A DNA stretch of 64,000 bases from Arenibaculum pallidiluteum (lineage in GTDB: Bacteria; Pseudomonadota; Alphaproteobacteria; Azospirillales; Azospirillaceae): the NCBI RefSeq assembly GCF_017355985.1, contig NZ_JAFIQU010000003.1, positions 479,884 to 543,883 of the forward strand. Direction: 5' to 3'. Position 1 is the first letter of the stretch. Every line of letters begins with the position of its first letter. Made by a program: the position numbers and the translations under genes. The notes under the pieces were generated by a model. It made no database searches. It worked only from the letters and a program-made list of their open reading frames with translations, and was not told the DNA's origin. Shown here piece by piece: positions 8,998 through 16,878 of the stretch.

Positions 8998-10211
8998 CCC
9001 GGGGCGCGCTGCCCGCGTTCGCCGCGGCGCTGGTGCTGGGAGCCTGCGCCCCGGCGCCGCGACCGGCCGCCATGGGCGATCTGATCCCGGTGACGCAGCA
9101 CGGAGTGGAGGCTCCGCCGCCGCCTAGCGCCGGCGGCGCGCTGGTGGTGGCGTCGGGCGACACGCTCTACGAGCTCGCGCGGCGCTATGGCGTTCCCGTC
9201 CGGGACCTGATCGACGCCAACGGCCTCAAGCCGCCCTACGTCCTGCAGGTGGGCCAGCGGTTGACGCTGCCGAGCGCGCGCTATCACACGGTCTCGCGGG
9301 GGGACACGCTCTATTCCGTTTCGCGCATGTACCAGGTCGACATGGCCGAGCTCGCCCGTGCCAACGAGCTGAAGGCGCCCTTCTCGGTGCGTCTGGGCCA
9401 GCGCCTGAAGCTGCCCGGGGCCGACGCTTCCGAGGTGCAGGTTCAGGTCGCCTCGGCAGCGCCTGTGGTCTCTGCGGGTGCTCCGGCGCGCCCGCCGCTT
9501 CCCGCCGCCAGGCCGCCGCGCGCCGCCACCACGTCCATGCCGGCGGGACCGGCTGCGTCCAGCCCGGCCATCGCGCCGCGGATGGAAGCTTCCCCGACGC
9601 CGACGGCGGCCGAGGCTTCCCCGATGCAGGCGCAGTCGAAGCCGCAATCCGAGCCGCCGGCCCTGCCGCCGCCAGCGGCCAAGCCCGCGAGCGTGGCGCG
9701 CGTGGAACCCGCGCCGCCGGCATCCTCGGTGACCCGTCAGACCGCCGCGACCGTACCGCCGGCAGCCGAGCCGCCGGCGCGGAGCGCGGCGCGCTTCGCC
9801 TGGCCGGTCCGCGGCTCCATCGTCTCCGACTTCGGCCCCAAGGCCGGCGGCCTGCACAATGACGGAATCAACATCGGCGCCCCGCACGGGACCACCGTTG
9901 TCGCCGCGGAGAACGGCGTCGTCGCCTATGCAGGCAACGAGCTCAAGGGGTTCGGCAACCTGCTGCTGATCCGGCATTCCGATGGCTGGGTCAGCGCCTA
10001 TGCCCATCTCGACGAGATCAAGGTCGCCCGCGGAGCCAAGGTGAAGCGCGGGCAGCGCATCGGATCGGTCGGCAGCACCGGCGCCGTGACCTCACCCCAG
10101 CTCCATTTCGAGTTGCGCCGCGGCAGCCGCGCGGTCGACCCGCGCGAGCACCTGGGACCGAGGTCGGTCAGCCAAGCCGACGCTTCTGACGGCCCGCCAA
10201 GTCCTGGATGA
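8922..10211 (+). CDS. LysM / M23-type lipoprotein, NlpD-like
   Basis: Outer-membrane lipoprotein predicted to act at the division septum. The start is set at GTG 8922, inside pcm, because GGGAGGAG lies just before it and the frame then gives a leader ending in the lipobox LVLGAC. Two LysM peptidoglycan-binding domains follow (about residues 75-117 and 120-166), then a long Pro/Ala linker and a LytM/M23 domain (about residues 290-415). The metal-site positions look degenerate: GLHNDGINIGAP replaces the usual H-x-G-x-D, and QLHFEL replaces HLHFE. That pattern is known for amidase activators such as NlpD/EnvC rather than active endopeptidases. The 3' end overlaps the convergent ATPase gene by 44 bases. 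Confidence 0.85.
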   Translation: MAHAFRTPAAERRAGGVLAGGRAGLTRGALPAFAAALVLGACAPAPRPAAMGDLIPVTQHGVEAPPPPSAGGALVVASGDTLYELARRYGVPVRDLIDANGLKPPYVLQVGQRLTLPSARYHTVSRGDTLYSVSRMYQVDMAELARANELKAPFSVRLGQRLKLPGADASEVQVQVASAAPVVSAGAPARPPLPAARPPRAATTSMPAGPAASSPAIAPRMEASPTPTAAEASPMQAQSKPQSEPPALPPPAAKPASVARVEPAPPASSVTRQTAATVPPAAEPPARSAARFAWPVRGSIVSDFGPKAGGLHNDGINIGAPHGTTVVAAENGVVAYAGNELKGFGNLLLIRHSDGWVSAYAHLDEIKVARGAKVKRGQRIGSVGSTGAVTSPQLHFELRRGSRAVDPREHLGPRSVSQADASDGPPSPG

Positions 10212-11022
10212 ACTGCCAGGCGACCCGCCCGGAGCGGCCGCCGCGCGTCATCGCCCATTCCACGGCCTGGGCATGCAGCTCGTCCGTCGGCAGGTCGAGC
10301 CCGAAGCGCCGCGCGTAGCCCTCCACCATCGCGAAATAGGTCGGCTGGTCGCAGTTGTGGAAGCCCAGCCAGAGGCCGAAGCGGTCCGATAGCGAGACCT
10401 TCTCCTCGATCGCCTCCCCAGGGTTGATCGCCGTCGAGCGCTCGTTGTCGATCATCTCCCGCGGCATGAGGTGCCGGCGGTTCGAGGTCGCGTAGAACAC
10501 GACGTTCTCCGGCCGCCCCTCGACACCGCCCTCGAGCACTGCCTTCAGGCTCTTGTAAGCCGCGTCGTCGTGGTCGAAGGACAGGTCGTCGCAGAACAGG
10601 ATGAATCGCCGGGGCTGGTCCCGCAGCAGGCCGAGCAGCACCGGGAGGGAGGGAATGTCCTCGCGGTGGATCTCGACCAGCCCCAGGCCGCCGGTCTCGG
10701 CCGCCACCTGGGCGTGGACGGCCTTCACGAGCGAGCTCTTGCCCATCCCGCGCGCCCCCCAGAGCAGGGCGTTGTTGGCCGGGAGGCCCTCGGCGAATCG
10801 CCGCGTGTTCTCCAGGAGCTGGTCGCGCTGCCGCTCGACGCCCTGGAGAAGCTCGATCTCGACCCTGTTGACCCGCTGCACCGGTTCGATCCGCGCTCCG
10901 TCCGCATGCCAGACGAACGCCTCGGCCGATGTCAGGTCCGGCGGGGATGGCGGGACCGGGGTCAGCCTTTCCAGGGCGTCCGCGATGCGGCGCAGCTGCA
11001 TCAGGATCTCATCGGCGTTCAT
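10168..11022 (-). CDS. DUF815-family AAA+ ATPase
   Basis: Cytoplasmic P-loop ATPase of the DUF815 family, 284 residues. The Walker A WGARGMGKSSLVKAV is at about residues 88-102, a Walker B-like FILFCDDLSF follows, and YATSNRRHLMPREM with a downstream LSDRFGLWLGF looks like sensor and arginine-finger regions. The cellular role is not established; the family is widespread in proteobacteria. It is the only minus-strand gene in this block, ends inside the tail of the LysM/M23 gene, and is divergent from yajC. Confidence 0.83.
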   Translation of the reverse strand: MNADEILMQLRRIADALERLTPVPPSPPDLTSAEAFVWHADGARIEPVQRVNRVEIELLQGVERQRDQLLENTRRFAEGLPANNALLWGARGMGKSSLVKAVHAQVAAETGGLGLVEIHREDIPSLPVLLGLLRDQPRRFILFCDDLSFDHDDAAYKSLKAVLEGGVEGRPENVVFYATSNRRHLMPREMIDNERSTAINPGEAIEEKVSLSDRFGLWLGFHNCDQPTYFAMVEGYARRFGLDLPTDELHAQAVEWAMTRGGRSGRVAWQFIQDLAGRQKRRLG

Positions 11023-11112
11023 CGATGACCAGTCTTCATGGGGGCGTCAAAGGGGGCGGGCGGCAACCCTAGCACGCCGAGGCACGCGCACAAGCGGGCG
11101 AGCCGGTTTCAT

Positions 11113-11140
11113 TTGCGATCCGGGAGCGTACGGCTATAGT
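11113..11140 (+). promoter_or_regulatory. putative promoter of yajC
   Basis: TTGCGA (11113-11118), a 16-base spacer and TATAGT (11135-11140), 39 bases before the yajC start, in the divergent region after the DUF815 ATPase gene. Good -10, fair -35. Confidence 0.45.
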
Positions 11141-11179
11141 CCCGCGGACCCGAAGAGACGTCTCGACAAGGAGCAGGAC

Positions 11180-11593
11180 ATGTTGGTTTCCACCGCTTGG
11201 GCCCAGACGGGGCCCGCGCCGGGGGCCTTTGAGTTCGCGAGCTTTCTGCCGCTCGTTCTGATCTTCATCGTCTTCTATTTCCTGCTGATCCGTCCGCAGC
11301 AGAAGCGCATGAAGGAACACAGGACGATGCTCGACGCGCTGCGTCGGGGCGATCGCGTGGTCACGGGTGGCGGCATCATCGGAACCGTCACCAAGGCCGA
11401 TGCCGATGAGGTGACGGTGGAAATCGCCGAGAACGTGCGCGTGCGCGTGCTCAAGAGCACCATCACGTCGATCCTGCAGAAGACCGAGCCCGTGAAGGGC
11501 GGCGGCGCCGGCGACAAGCCGGCCGAGGCGCCGGCGCCGGCGGCCCCGCCCGCGGGCGCTTCGCCGCTGGGTAGGATGTTCGGGCGGAAGTAG
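11180..11593 (+). CDS. yajC: preprotein translocase subunit YajC
   Basis: Small single-pass membrane protein of the accessory SecDF-YajC complex. ATG 11180 follows an AAGGAG site and gives 137 residues. The membrane helix spans about residues 20-40 and is followed by the diagnostic IRPQQKRMKEHRTML and GDRVVTGGGIIGTV segments. The C-terminal 35 residues are an Ala/Pro-rich tail. secD and secF normally come next; here an Mth938-like gene follows after 151 bases. Confidence 0.95.
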   Translation: MLVSTAWAQTGPAPGAFEFASFLPLVLIFIVFYFLLIRPQQKRMKEHRTMLDALRRGDRVVTGGGIIGTVTKADADEVTVEIAENVRVRVLKSTITSILQKTEPVKGGGAGDKPAEAPAPAAPPAGASPLGRMFGRK

Positions 11594-11744
11594 CCGTCCG
11601 GCGTGCCCTTGGCGATCGCAGGTCGGCCCTCCATGTTCACGGCGAACGGCGCAGCCCGTCTCAGCACGGGCGCGCCGGATGGGCAGCACCGGCTGCCGCC
11701 GAATTGAACGGGCCGGCCAGGCCTCGGCCCGGAGGGGTTTTTCC

Positions 11745-12119
11745 ATGGACGTGACGCCGCTCATTCCTGCCGGGCGCCAGATCATCGAAGATTATGGGCC
11801 GGGCGGCTTCCGCGTATCGGGGGTCGTCTTCGGCGGCCCGGTCCTGGTACTGCCGGAGCGCAGCCTCGATTGGGATGTCGCGTCCTTCGGGGAGCTGACG
11901 GAGCGGAGCTTCGATCCCGTCACTATGGCCGAGCCCCGCCCCGAGCTGCTGCTGCTCGGCAGCGGTCCGCGAATCCAGCTCCTCCCCTCGCGCCTGCGGC
12001 AGGCGATCAGGGCCCATGGGGTCGTGATCGAGGTGATGGATACCGGCGCCGCCTGCCGGACCTACAACGTGCTGTTGGGCGAGGGGCGGCGCGTCGGCGC
12101 CGCCCTGTTGCCGGGATAG
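11745..12119 (+). CDS. Mth938-like domain protein
   Basis: Small cytoplasmic protein (124 residues) of the Mth938/NDUFAF3-like fold. It has no assigned enzymatic activity; the mitochondrial relative is a complex I assembly factor. GGAGGGG precedes ATG 11745; the longer upstream reading has no family similarity. Typical features are the central VLPERSLDWDV and LLLGSGPRIQLLPSRLRQAI segments. It usually follows secF in alphaproteobacteria and here directly follows yajC. It ends one base from the convergent sod gene. An NDUFAF6-like protein is encoded at 16008. Confidence 0.82.
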   Translation: MDVTPLIPAGRQIIEDYGPGGFRVSGVVFGGPVLVLPERSLDWDVASFGELTERSFDPVTMAEPRPELLLLGSGPRIQLLPSRLRQAIRAHGVVIEVMDTGAACRTYNVLLGEGRRVGAALLPG

Positions 12120-12120
12120 C

Positions 12121-12717
12121 TCAGGCCGCGAGGCGCTGCGCCACGAACTCCCAGTTCACGAGATTGTCCAGGAACGCCTTGATGTAGTCCGGACGACGGT
12201 TCTGGTAGTCGAGGTAATAGGAGTGCTCCCAGACGTCGCAGCCCAGCAGCGCCTTCTGGCCATGGGCCAGCGGGTTCTCGCCGTTCGGCGTCTTGGTGAC
12301 CTTGAGCTTGCCGCCGTCCTCGACCAGCCAGGCCCAGCCCGAGCCGAACTGCGTGACACCGGCCTGCGTGAAGGCCTCCTTGAACTGCTCGACCGAGCCG
12401 AAATCGGACTTCAGGCGCCTCTCGAGCTCGCCGGGGATGGAGCCGCCGCCGTTCTTGCGCATGCACTGCCAGAACAGGATGTGGTTCCAGTGCTGGCCGG
12501 CGTTGTTGAAGATGCCCTGCTTGGACGCATCGCCGTAGGACGCCTTCACGACCTCCTCCAGGCTCATGGACGCCATGGGCGTGTCCTTCACCAGGTTGTT
12601 CAGGTTCGTGACGTAGGCCTGGTGATGCTTGCCATGGTGCAGGTTCAGGGTCTGCGCCGACATGAACGGCTCCAGCGCATCGTGCGAATAGGGCAGCGGG
12701 GGCAGTTCGAAGGCCAT
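12121..12717 (-). CDS. sodB: superoxide dismutase, iron type
   Basis: Cytosolic enzyme that dismutates superoxide to oxygen and hydrogen peroxide. The 198-residue protein has the metal ligands in LHHGKHHQAYV, NNAGQHWNHILFW and DVWEHSYYLDY. Gln in the NNAGQ context, at the position equivalent to Gln69 of iron enzymes, points to iron rather than manganese, although cambialistic behaviour cannot be excluded. No signal peptide is present. It lies 74 bases downstream of hpnE on the same strand and may be co-transcribed with the hpn genes. Confidence 0.94.
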   Translation of the reverse strand: MAFELPPLPYSHDALEPFMSAQTLNLHHGKHHQAYVTNLNNLVKDTPMASMSLEEVVKASYGDASKQGIFNNAGQHWNHILFWQCMRKNGGGSIPGELERRLKSDFGSVEQFKEAFTQAGVTQFGSGWAWLVEDGGKLKVTKTPNGENPLAHGQKALLGCDVWEHSYYLDYQNRRPDYIKAFLDNLVNWEFVAQRLAA

Positions 12718-12791
12718 GGTTCCTCTCCTTATCATTTGGTGGGCATGAACTCGTCGGCGCGCCACAGTGCCGCGCGGCACCAAGACGCCAT

Positions 12792-14126
12792 TCACGCCCC
12801 CTGAGATATGCCCGGTGCGGGCGCGCGTAAAGCGCGGATAAGGCCAGCTTCCGCCGTGCCCCTCGGCAGCAGGGTTGCACGGGCCGCGCGTGCCCCCGAC
12901 AGAATGGCACCCTCGATGGTGGCTGGGAGGCCGGTGGCGGTCCAGTCTCCGGCGAGCGTAAGGTTCTCGATGCCGGTCCGCGGGCCCGGCCGCCGCGCCT
13001 CCTCTCCGGGGGTCTGCCGGAAGGTCGCCCGCCGCTCCTTCACGATGCGGTACGCCGGTGGCGGGCCACCTGTGCCGAGCGCCCGCGCGACATCCCCCCA
13101 CAGTTCCGCGGCGAGTGCCTCGGCCGGCCGGTCGGCAAGCCGCCCGGCTGCGCTGACGGTGACCGACACCACGTCGCCGCGCGCGAAGAGCCATTCCGCC
13201 GTCCCGCCGACGAGGCCGAGAAACGGCAGCCCGCCCGGCAGGCGCGCGGGCTCGGCCAGACGGAAATGCGCGTTCAGGATCGTGCTGCCCCCCTGCGGCA
13301 CCGGAAGGCCGGGCAGGAGCGCCGAGGCCTGGTGCGGCGGCAGCGCCAGGACCACCGCATCGCCCGGCGCCAGCGGGATGGTTCCCGACGTGAACTCCAG
13401 TGCCGCGACGCGGCTTCCGTGCATCCGCAGCGCACGTAGCCGGCTGTGCAGGGCAACCGTCGCTCCCTGCCGGGTGAGATAGGCCAGCGCCGGATCCACG
13501 AAGCAGTCGGACAGTCCTCGTGCCGCGATCATGGGGCGGCAGGCCGCCTCGCCTCGGAATAGCGTCCGCCGGAACACTGCGCCCAGCAGGCGCGCCGATC
13601 CGGACCCAGGCTCCTCGTTCAGGATCGAGACCGCCAGCGGCTGCCAAAGCCGCCCGAAGGCCGGGCCCGCGGGATCGAGCAGATCGGCGACCCTAGCTCC
13701 CGCCGGGGCAAAGGCGAGCCGCAGCCCGGCCAGATGGGCGCGGAGGCCAGCGCCCGGCGTGCGCCGGCGCCGGTCGAGGAGCCACCAGGGCAGAGGACCC
13801 GCATTGGGCCGCAGGCACCACGCGTCGCCTGTCGCGAGGTCCAGGAAGGGGAAGGCCGCGGGGCGCAGCTCCAGCAGGCGGTCGCGCGCGCCGATCCGGT
13901 CCAGGAAGGCAAGGGCAGCCTGGTTGCCGCTCAGCAGCAGGTGGTTGCCGTTGTCCAGCGTCCGATCCAGCTGCTCGTCGTGGAACGAGCGGCAGCGACC
14001 GCCGGCATGGCCGGCCGCGTCGTGGAGCGCGACGCGGCGACCGGACATGGCCAGCGCGGTCGCCGCCGATAGCCCGGCGAGGCCGGCGCCGATCACGTGC
14101 ACCCGACCGGTCATCGGGGCGGTCAT
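12792..14126 (-). CDS. hpnE: hydroxysqualene dehydroxylase HpnE
   Basis: FAD-dependent enzyme of the bacterial three-step squalene pathway; it reduces hydroxysqualene to squalene. The start is ATG 14126, overlapping the hpnD stop by ATGA, giving 444 residues; the longer open frame upstream lies within hpnD. The dinucleotide-binding motif VIGAGLAGLSAATALA is at the N-terminus, followed by GGRCRSF, and the C-terminal LAGDWTATGLPATIEGA completes the flavin site typical of the carotenoid/squalene desaturase family. The gene order hpnC-hpnD-hpnE supports the assignment. Confidence 0.92.
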   Translation of the reverse strand: MTAPMTGRVHVIGAGLAGLSAATALAMSGRRVALHDAAGHAGGRCRSFHDEQLDRTLDNGNHLLLSGNQAALAFLDRIGARDRLLELRPAAFPFLDLATGDAWCLRPNAGPLPWWLLDRRRRTPGAGLRAHLAGLRLAFAPAGARVADLLDPAGPAFGRLWQPLAVSILNEEPGSGSARLLGAVFRRTLFRGEAACRPMIAARGLSDCFVDPALAYLTRQGATVALHSRLRALRMHGSRVAALEFTSGTIPLAPGDAVVLALPPHQASALLPGLPVPQGGSTILNAHFRLAEPARLPGGLPFLGLVGGTAEWLFARGDVVSVTVSAAGRLADRPAEALAAELWGDVARALGTGGPPPAYRIVKERRATFRQTPGEEARRPGPRTGIENLTLAGDWTATGLPATIEGAILSGARAARATLLPRGTAEAGLIRALRAPAPGISQGA

Positions 14127-15004
14127 CTTGCCGGCGCGCGTCCTGCCGCGCATCGGAACGTGACCCAGGCGCAGGTCGCGCCAGCAAGCCGCGGTCGCGC
14201 ATTCAGCGGCCAGCCGACCGCGGCCATGGATGCCAGCAGGCGCCGGTACAGGATCATCATGGCCCGGGCGGACCACAGCCGTCGGCGCGGCCAGCGCTCC
14301 AGCAGCCGTCCGGCCTCGGCGAAGCGGGCTTCGGCCAGCGCCGCCAGGGACCGGCACGCCATTGCGAGCTGCGGATGGGCGAGCACCGCCGTCGGATCGG
14401 TGTCCGCGATCCCGGCCTCGACGAGCAGGTCGCGCGGCAGATACAGCCGCCCCATGGCGGCATCCTCCTCGAGGTCACGCAGGATGTTGGTGAACTGGAG
14501 CGCCTCGCCCAGCGCCATGGCGAAGGCCTCGGTCTCGGGATCAGCGCGGTCGAAGATCCGGATTGCGAGCAGCCCGACGGCGCCCGCGACCCGGCGGCAA
14601 TAGAGACGCAGCTCGTCAAGCGTCGGTGCGCGCACCGACGCGCCGATGTCCATGGCGACGCCGTCGATCACCGCCTCGAGCTCGGTGGGCGGCAGCGCGT
14701 AACGGAGCATCGCGTCGCGGAGGTCGCCGACCAGAGGGTCCTGCGCCGCCACGGCCGGGAGGGCGCGCACGTGCTGCCGCCACCGTTCCAGCCGCAGGCG
14801 CTGATCCTCGGGGTCACCGGGCTCGTCCGCGATATCGTCGACGGCGCGGCAGAACCGGTACACCGCGAAGATCGCCGCGCGCTTGCGCGGCGGCAGCATC
14901 AGCATCGGCCAGTAGAACGTGCTGCCGCCGCCCTGTCCGTCGCCCTGTCCGCCGCCCTTTCCGCCACCGGGCGCGACGGAGGACTCCACACCGGCTGCGG
15001 TCAT
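14123..15004 (-). CDS. hpnD: presqualene diphosphate synthase HpnD
   Basis: Condenses two farnesyl diphosphates into presqualene diphosphate. The 293-residue protein keeps both Asp-rich magnesium motifs of the squalene/phytoene synthase family: RAVDDIADE near residue 53 and NILRDLEEDAAMGRLYLP in the second half. A Gly-rich stretch near residues 12-27 precedes the domain. It overlaps both hpnC and hpnE by ATGA, indicating tight co-translation. Confidence 0.92.
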   Translation of the reverse strand: MTAAGVESSVAPGGGKGGGQGDGQGGGSTFYWPMLMLPPRKRAAIFAVYRFCRAVDDIADEPGDPEDQRLRLERWRQHVRALPAVAAQDPLVGDLRDAMLRYALPPTELEAVIDGVAMDIGASVRAPTLDELRLYCRRVAGAVGLLAIRIFDRADPETEAFAMALGEALQFTNILRDLEEDAAMGRLYLPRDLLVEAGIADTDPTAVLAHPQLAMACRSLAALAEARFAEAGRLLERWPRRRLWSARAMMILYRRLLASMAAVGWPLNARPRLAGATCAWVTFRCAAGRAPAR

Positions 15005-15873
15005 CGGGCGGCGAGACCGCGTGCCAGGCCCGACAGGGCGGCGCCCGCGCGGCCGAGCGTGGAAAGCGTCACCTTGCGCGCCAGCGGATCGTCGCGACGG
15101 AGCCTGCGCGCCAGCGCCTTGGCCAGCGCCAGCGTGATCGATGCCTCTAGGCGCAGGCGACGGTCCTCGATGAGGCGGGGCAGGGCGTCGGCGCGCGCGA
15201 GAAGCCCGTCCACCTGGTCCAGCACCCGGTCGAGCACCGCGCGCATGCGCATGTCGCTGCGGGTCTCGACCAGGCGCTCAGGGCTAAGACGCGCCTGCTC
15301 GAACCAGCTCAGCGGCACGTAGCAGCGGCCAAGCCGGACCCAGTCCTCGCGGACGTCCTGGACGTGGTTGATGATCTGAAGGGCCGCGCACAGGGCGTCG
15401 CTCGCGGGCACCGGGCGCTGGCCCTCGCCGTGGAGCGCAAGTAGGTAGCGGCCGACCGGCACGGCGGAGTAGCGGCAATAGAGCAGCAGGTCGCCCCAGT
15501 TGGCGCATCGCTCGTTGCGCGCGTCCCTGCGGAACGCCTGGATGAGTTGCCGCGCATAGGCCGGCGAGACGCCCGTCGCCGCCAGGCTCGCCCGCAACGC
15601 GAGCGCCGGCGCCAGATAGGGCGTGGGGGCCTCGCCCGTGGTCAGCGCCTTGTCGAGGGCGTTCAGATGCCCGAGCTTCGCCTCCGGTTCCAGATCGGGA
15701 TCGTCGGCGATGTCGTCGGCCAGGCGGACGAAGCGGTAGAAGGCCATCACGTGGGGGCGCAGCCGTGCCGAGACCAGCCGCGAGGCGACTGGGAAGTTCT
15801 CCTCGGCCGAGGTCTTCCGCGCCGTCGGCTCCTCCGGGCTCAGGCTCGGCTGGATCGTGCGGTGGTCGGCCAT
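15001..15873 (-). CDS. hpnC: hydroxysqualene synthase HpnC
   Basis: Converts presqualene diphosphate to hydroxysqualene, the middle step of the HpnCDE route to squalene for hopanoids. The 290-residue protein carries ENFPVASRL at the N-terminus, which is typical of HpnC, the first Asp motif as RLADDIADDPD and the second as NHVQDVREDWVRLGRCYVP. It is the first gene of the hpnCDE operon and is divergent from the NDUFAF6-like gene. No squalene-hopene cyclase gene is in the window. Confidence 0.92.
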   Translation of the reverse strand: MADHRTIQPSLSPEEPTARKTSAEENFPVASRLVSARLRPHVMAFYRFVRLADDIADDPDLEPEAKLGHLNALDKALTTGEAPTPYLAPALALRASLAATGVSPAYARQLIQAFRRDARNERCANWGDLLLYCRYSAVPVGRYLLALHGEGQRPVPASDALCAALQIINHVQDVREDWVRLGRCYVPLSWFEQARLSPERLVETRSDMRMRAVLDRVLDQVDGLLARADALPRLIEDRRLRLEASITLALAKALARRLRRDDPLARKVTLSTLGRAGAALSGLARGLAAR

Positions 15874-16007
15874 GCGCTGCGGTTCCGGCTGTGGGACGGC
15901 CCGGGTGGTGCATCCTGCGGCGAATGCCGATATGACTCACCCGAACCGCAATATAGGTCGGCGGCCCGGATTTGGCCCGGGTTCCCGAGGCGACCCCCCG
16001 AAATTTC

Positions 16008-16859
16008 ATGGCACCATCAGAGGGCACACTTTCCTACTGCGGCGAGCAGGTCCGGCGCAACGACCGGGACAGGTTCCTGACCTGCCTGTTCGCCCCGCCC
16101 GAACGCCGCGAATGGCTGTTCGGCCTCTACGCCTTCAACGTGGAGGTCGCCAAGACCCGCGAGGTGGTAAGCCAGCCCATGCTCGGCCAGATTCGTCTCC
16201 AGTGGTGGCGCGACGCGTTGGACGAGCTCTACGTCGGCACGGTGCGTGCCCACGAGGTGCTGCAATCCCTTGCGCCGGCCGTCGCGACCGGGCGGCTGGA
16301 ACGGGACCGGTTCGAGGCCGTGCTCCTGGCGCGCGAGGCCGACCTGGAGGAGGGTCCGCCGCCCGACATGGCGGCCCTGGAGGCCTATGCCGACGGCAGC
16401 TCGGGCGCGCTGGCGCTGCTGGCGCTGGAGGCGCTGGACGCCGGCAGCGACGCCGCGGCGACGGCGGCGCGCCATGCCGGGATCGCCTGGGCTCTGACCG
16501 GGCTGTTGCGCGCCGTCCCGTACCATGCGCGGATCCGGCGCATCCATCTGCCGGCCGATCTCATGGCGGCGCACGGGGTCTCAGCGACGCGCCTCTTCGA
16601 GGGGCGGCGCCCCGATGGCCTTCCGGCGGTCGCAGCCGCGATCGGGGGCGTGGCCCGCGCCCATGTGGAAGCGGCGCGGGCGGTCAGGCGCGGCGTTGGG
16701 CGCGCCGCCATGCCTGTCCTGCTCCAGGCCGCGATGGCGCAGACCTATCTCGGCGTTCTCGAGCGCGCCGGCTGGGATCCCTTCGCCCCGCGCGTGCCGA
16801 TGGCGCATCCGCTGCTGCAGCTTCGGCTCGCGTGGCGGGCCTTCATCGGCCGCTACTGA
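16008..16859 (+). CDS. squalene/phytoene synthase-fold protein, NDUFAF6-like
   Basis: Member of the squalene/phytoene synthase fold resembling NDUFAF6, a complex I assembly factor. ATG 16008 gives 283 residues; an upstream TTG (15972) is possible but less likely. The region that would hold the first Asp motif reads GLYAFNVEVAKTREVVSQP, with no DDxAD, and no NxxRDxxED motif is visible, so prenyl-transfer activity is unlikely. IRLQWWRDALDELY is well conserved in this subgroup. It sits back to back with hpnC, its distant paralogue. Confidence 0.82.
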   Translation: MAPSEGTLSYCGEQVRRNDRDRFLTCLFAPPERREWLFGLYAFNVEVAKTREVVSQPMLGQIRLQWWRDALDELYVGTVRAHEVLQSLAPAVATGRLERDRFEAVLLAREADLEEGPPPDMAALEAYADGSSGALALLALEALDAGSDAAATAARHAGIAWALTGLLRAVPYHARIRRIHLPADLMAAHGVSATRLFEGRRPDGLPAVAAAIGGVARAHVEAARAVRRGVGRAAMPVLLQAAMAQTYLGVLERAGWDPFAPRVPMAHPLLQLRLAWRAFIGRY

Positions 16860-16878
16860 TGGGGCCGGGCGGGGGCGG

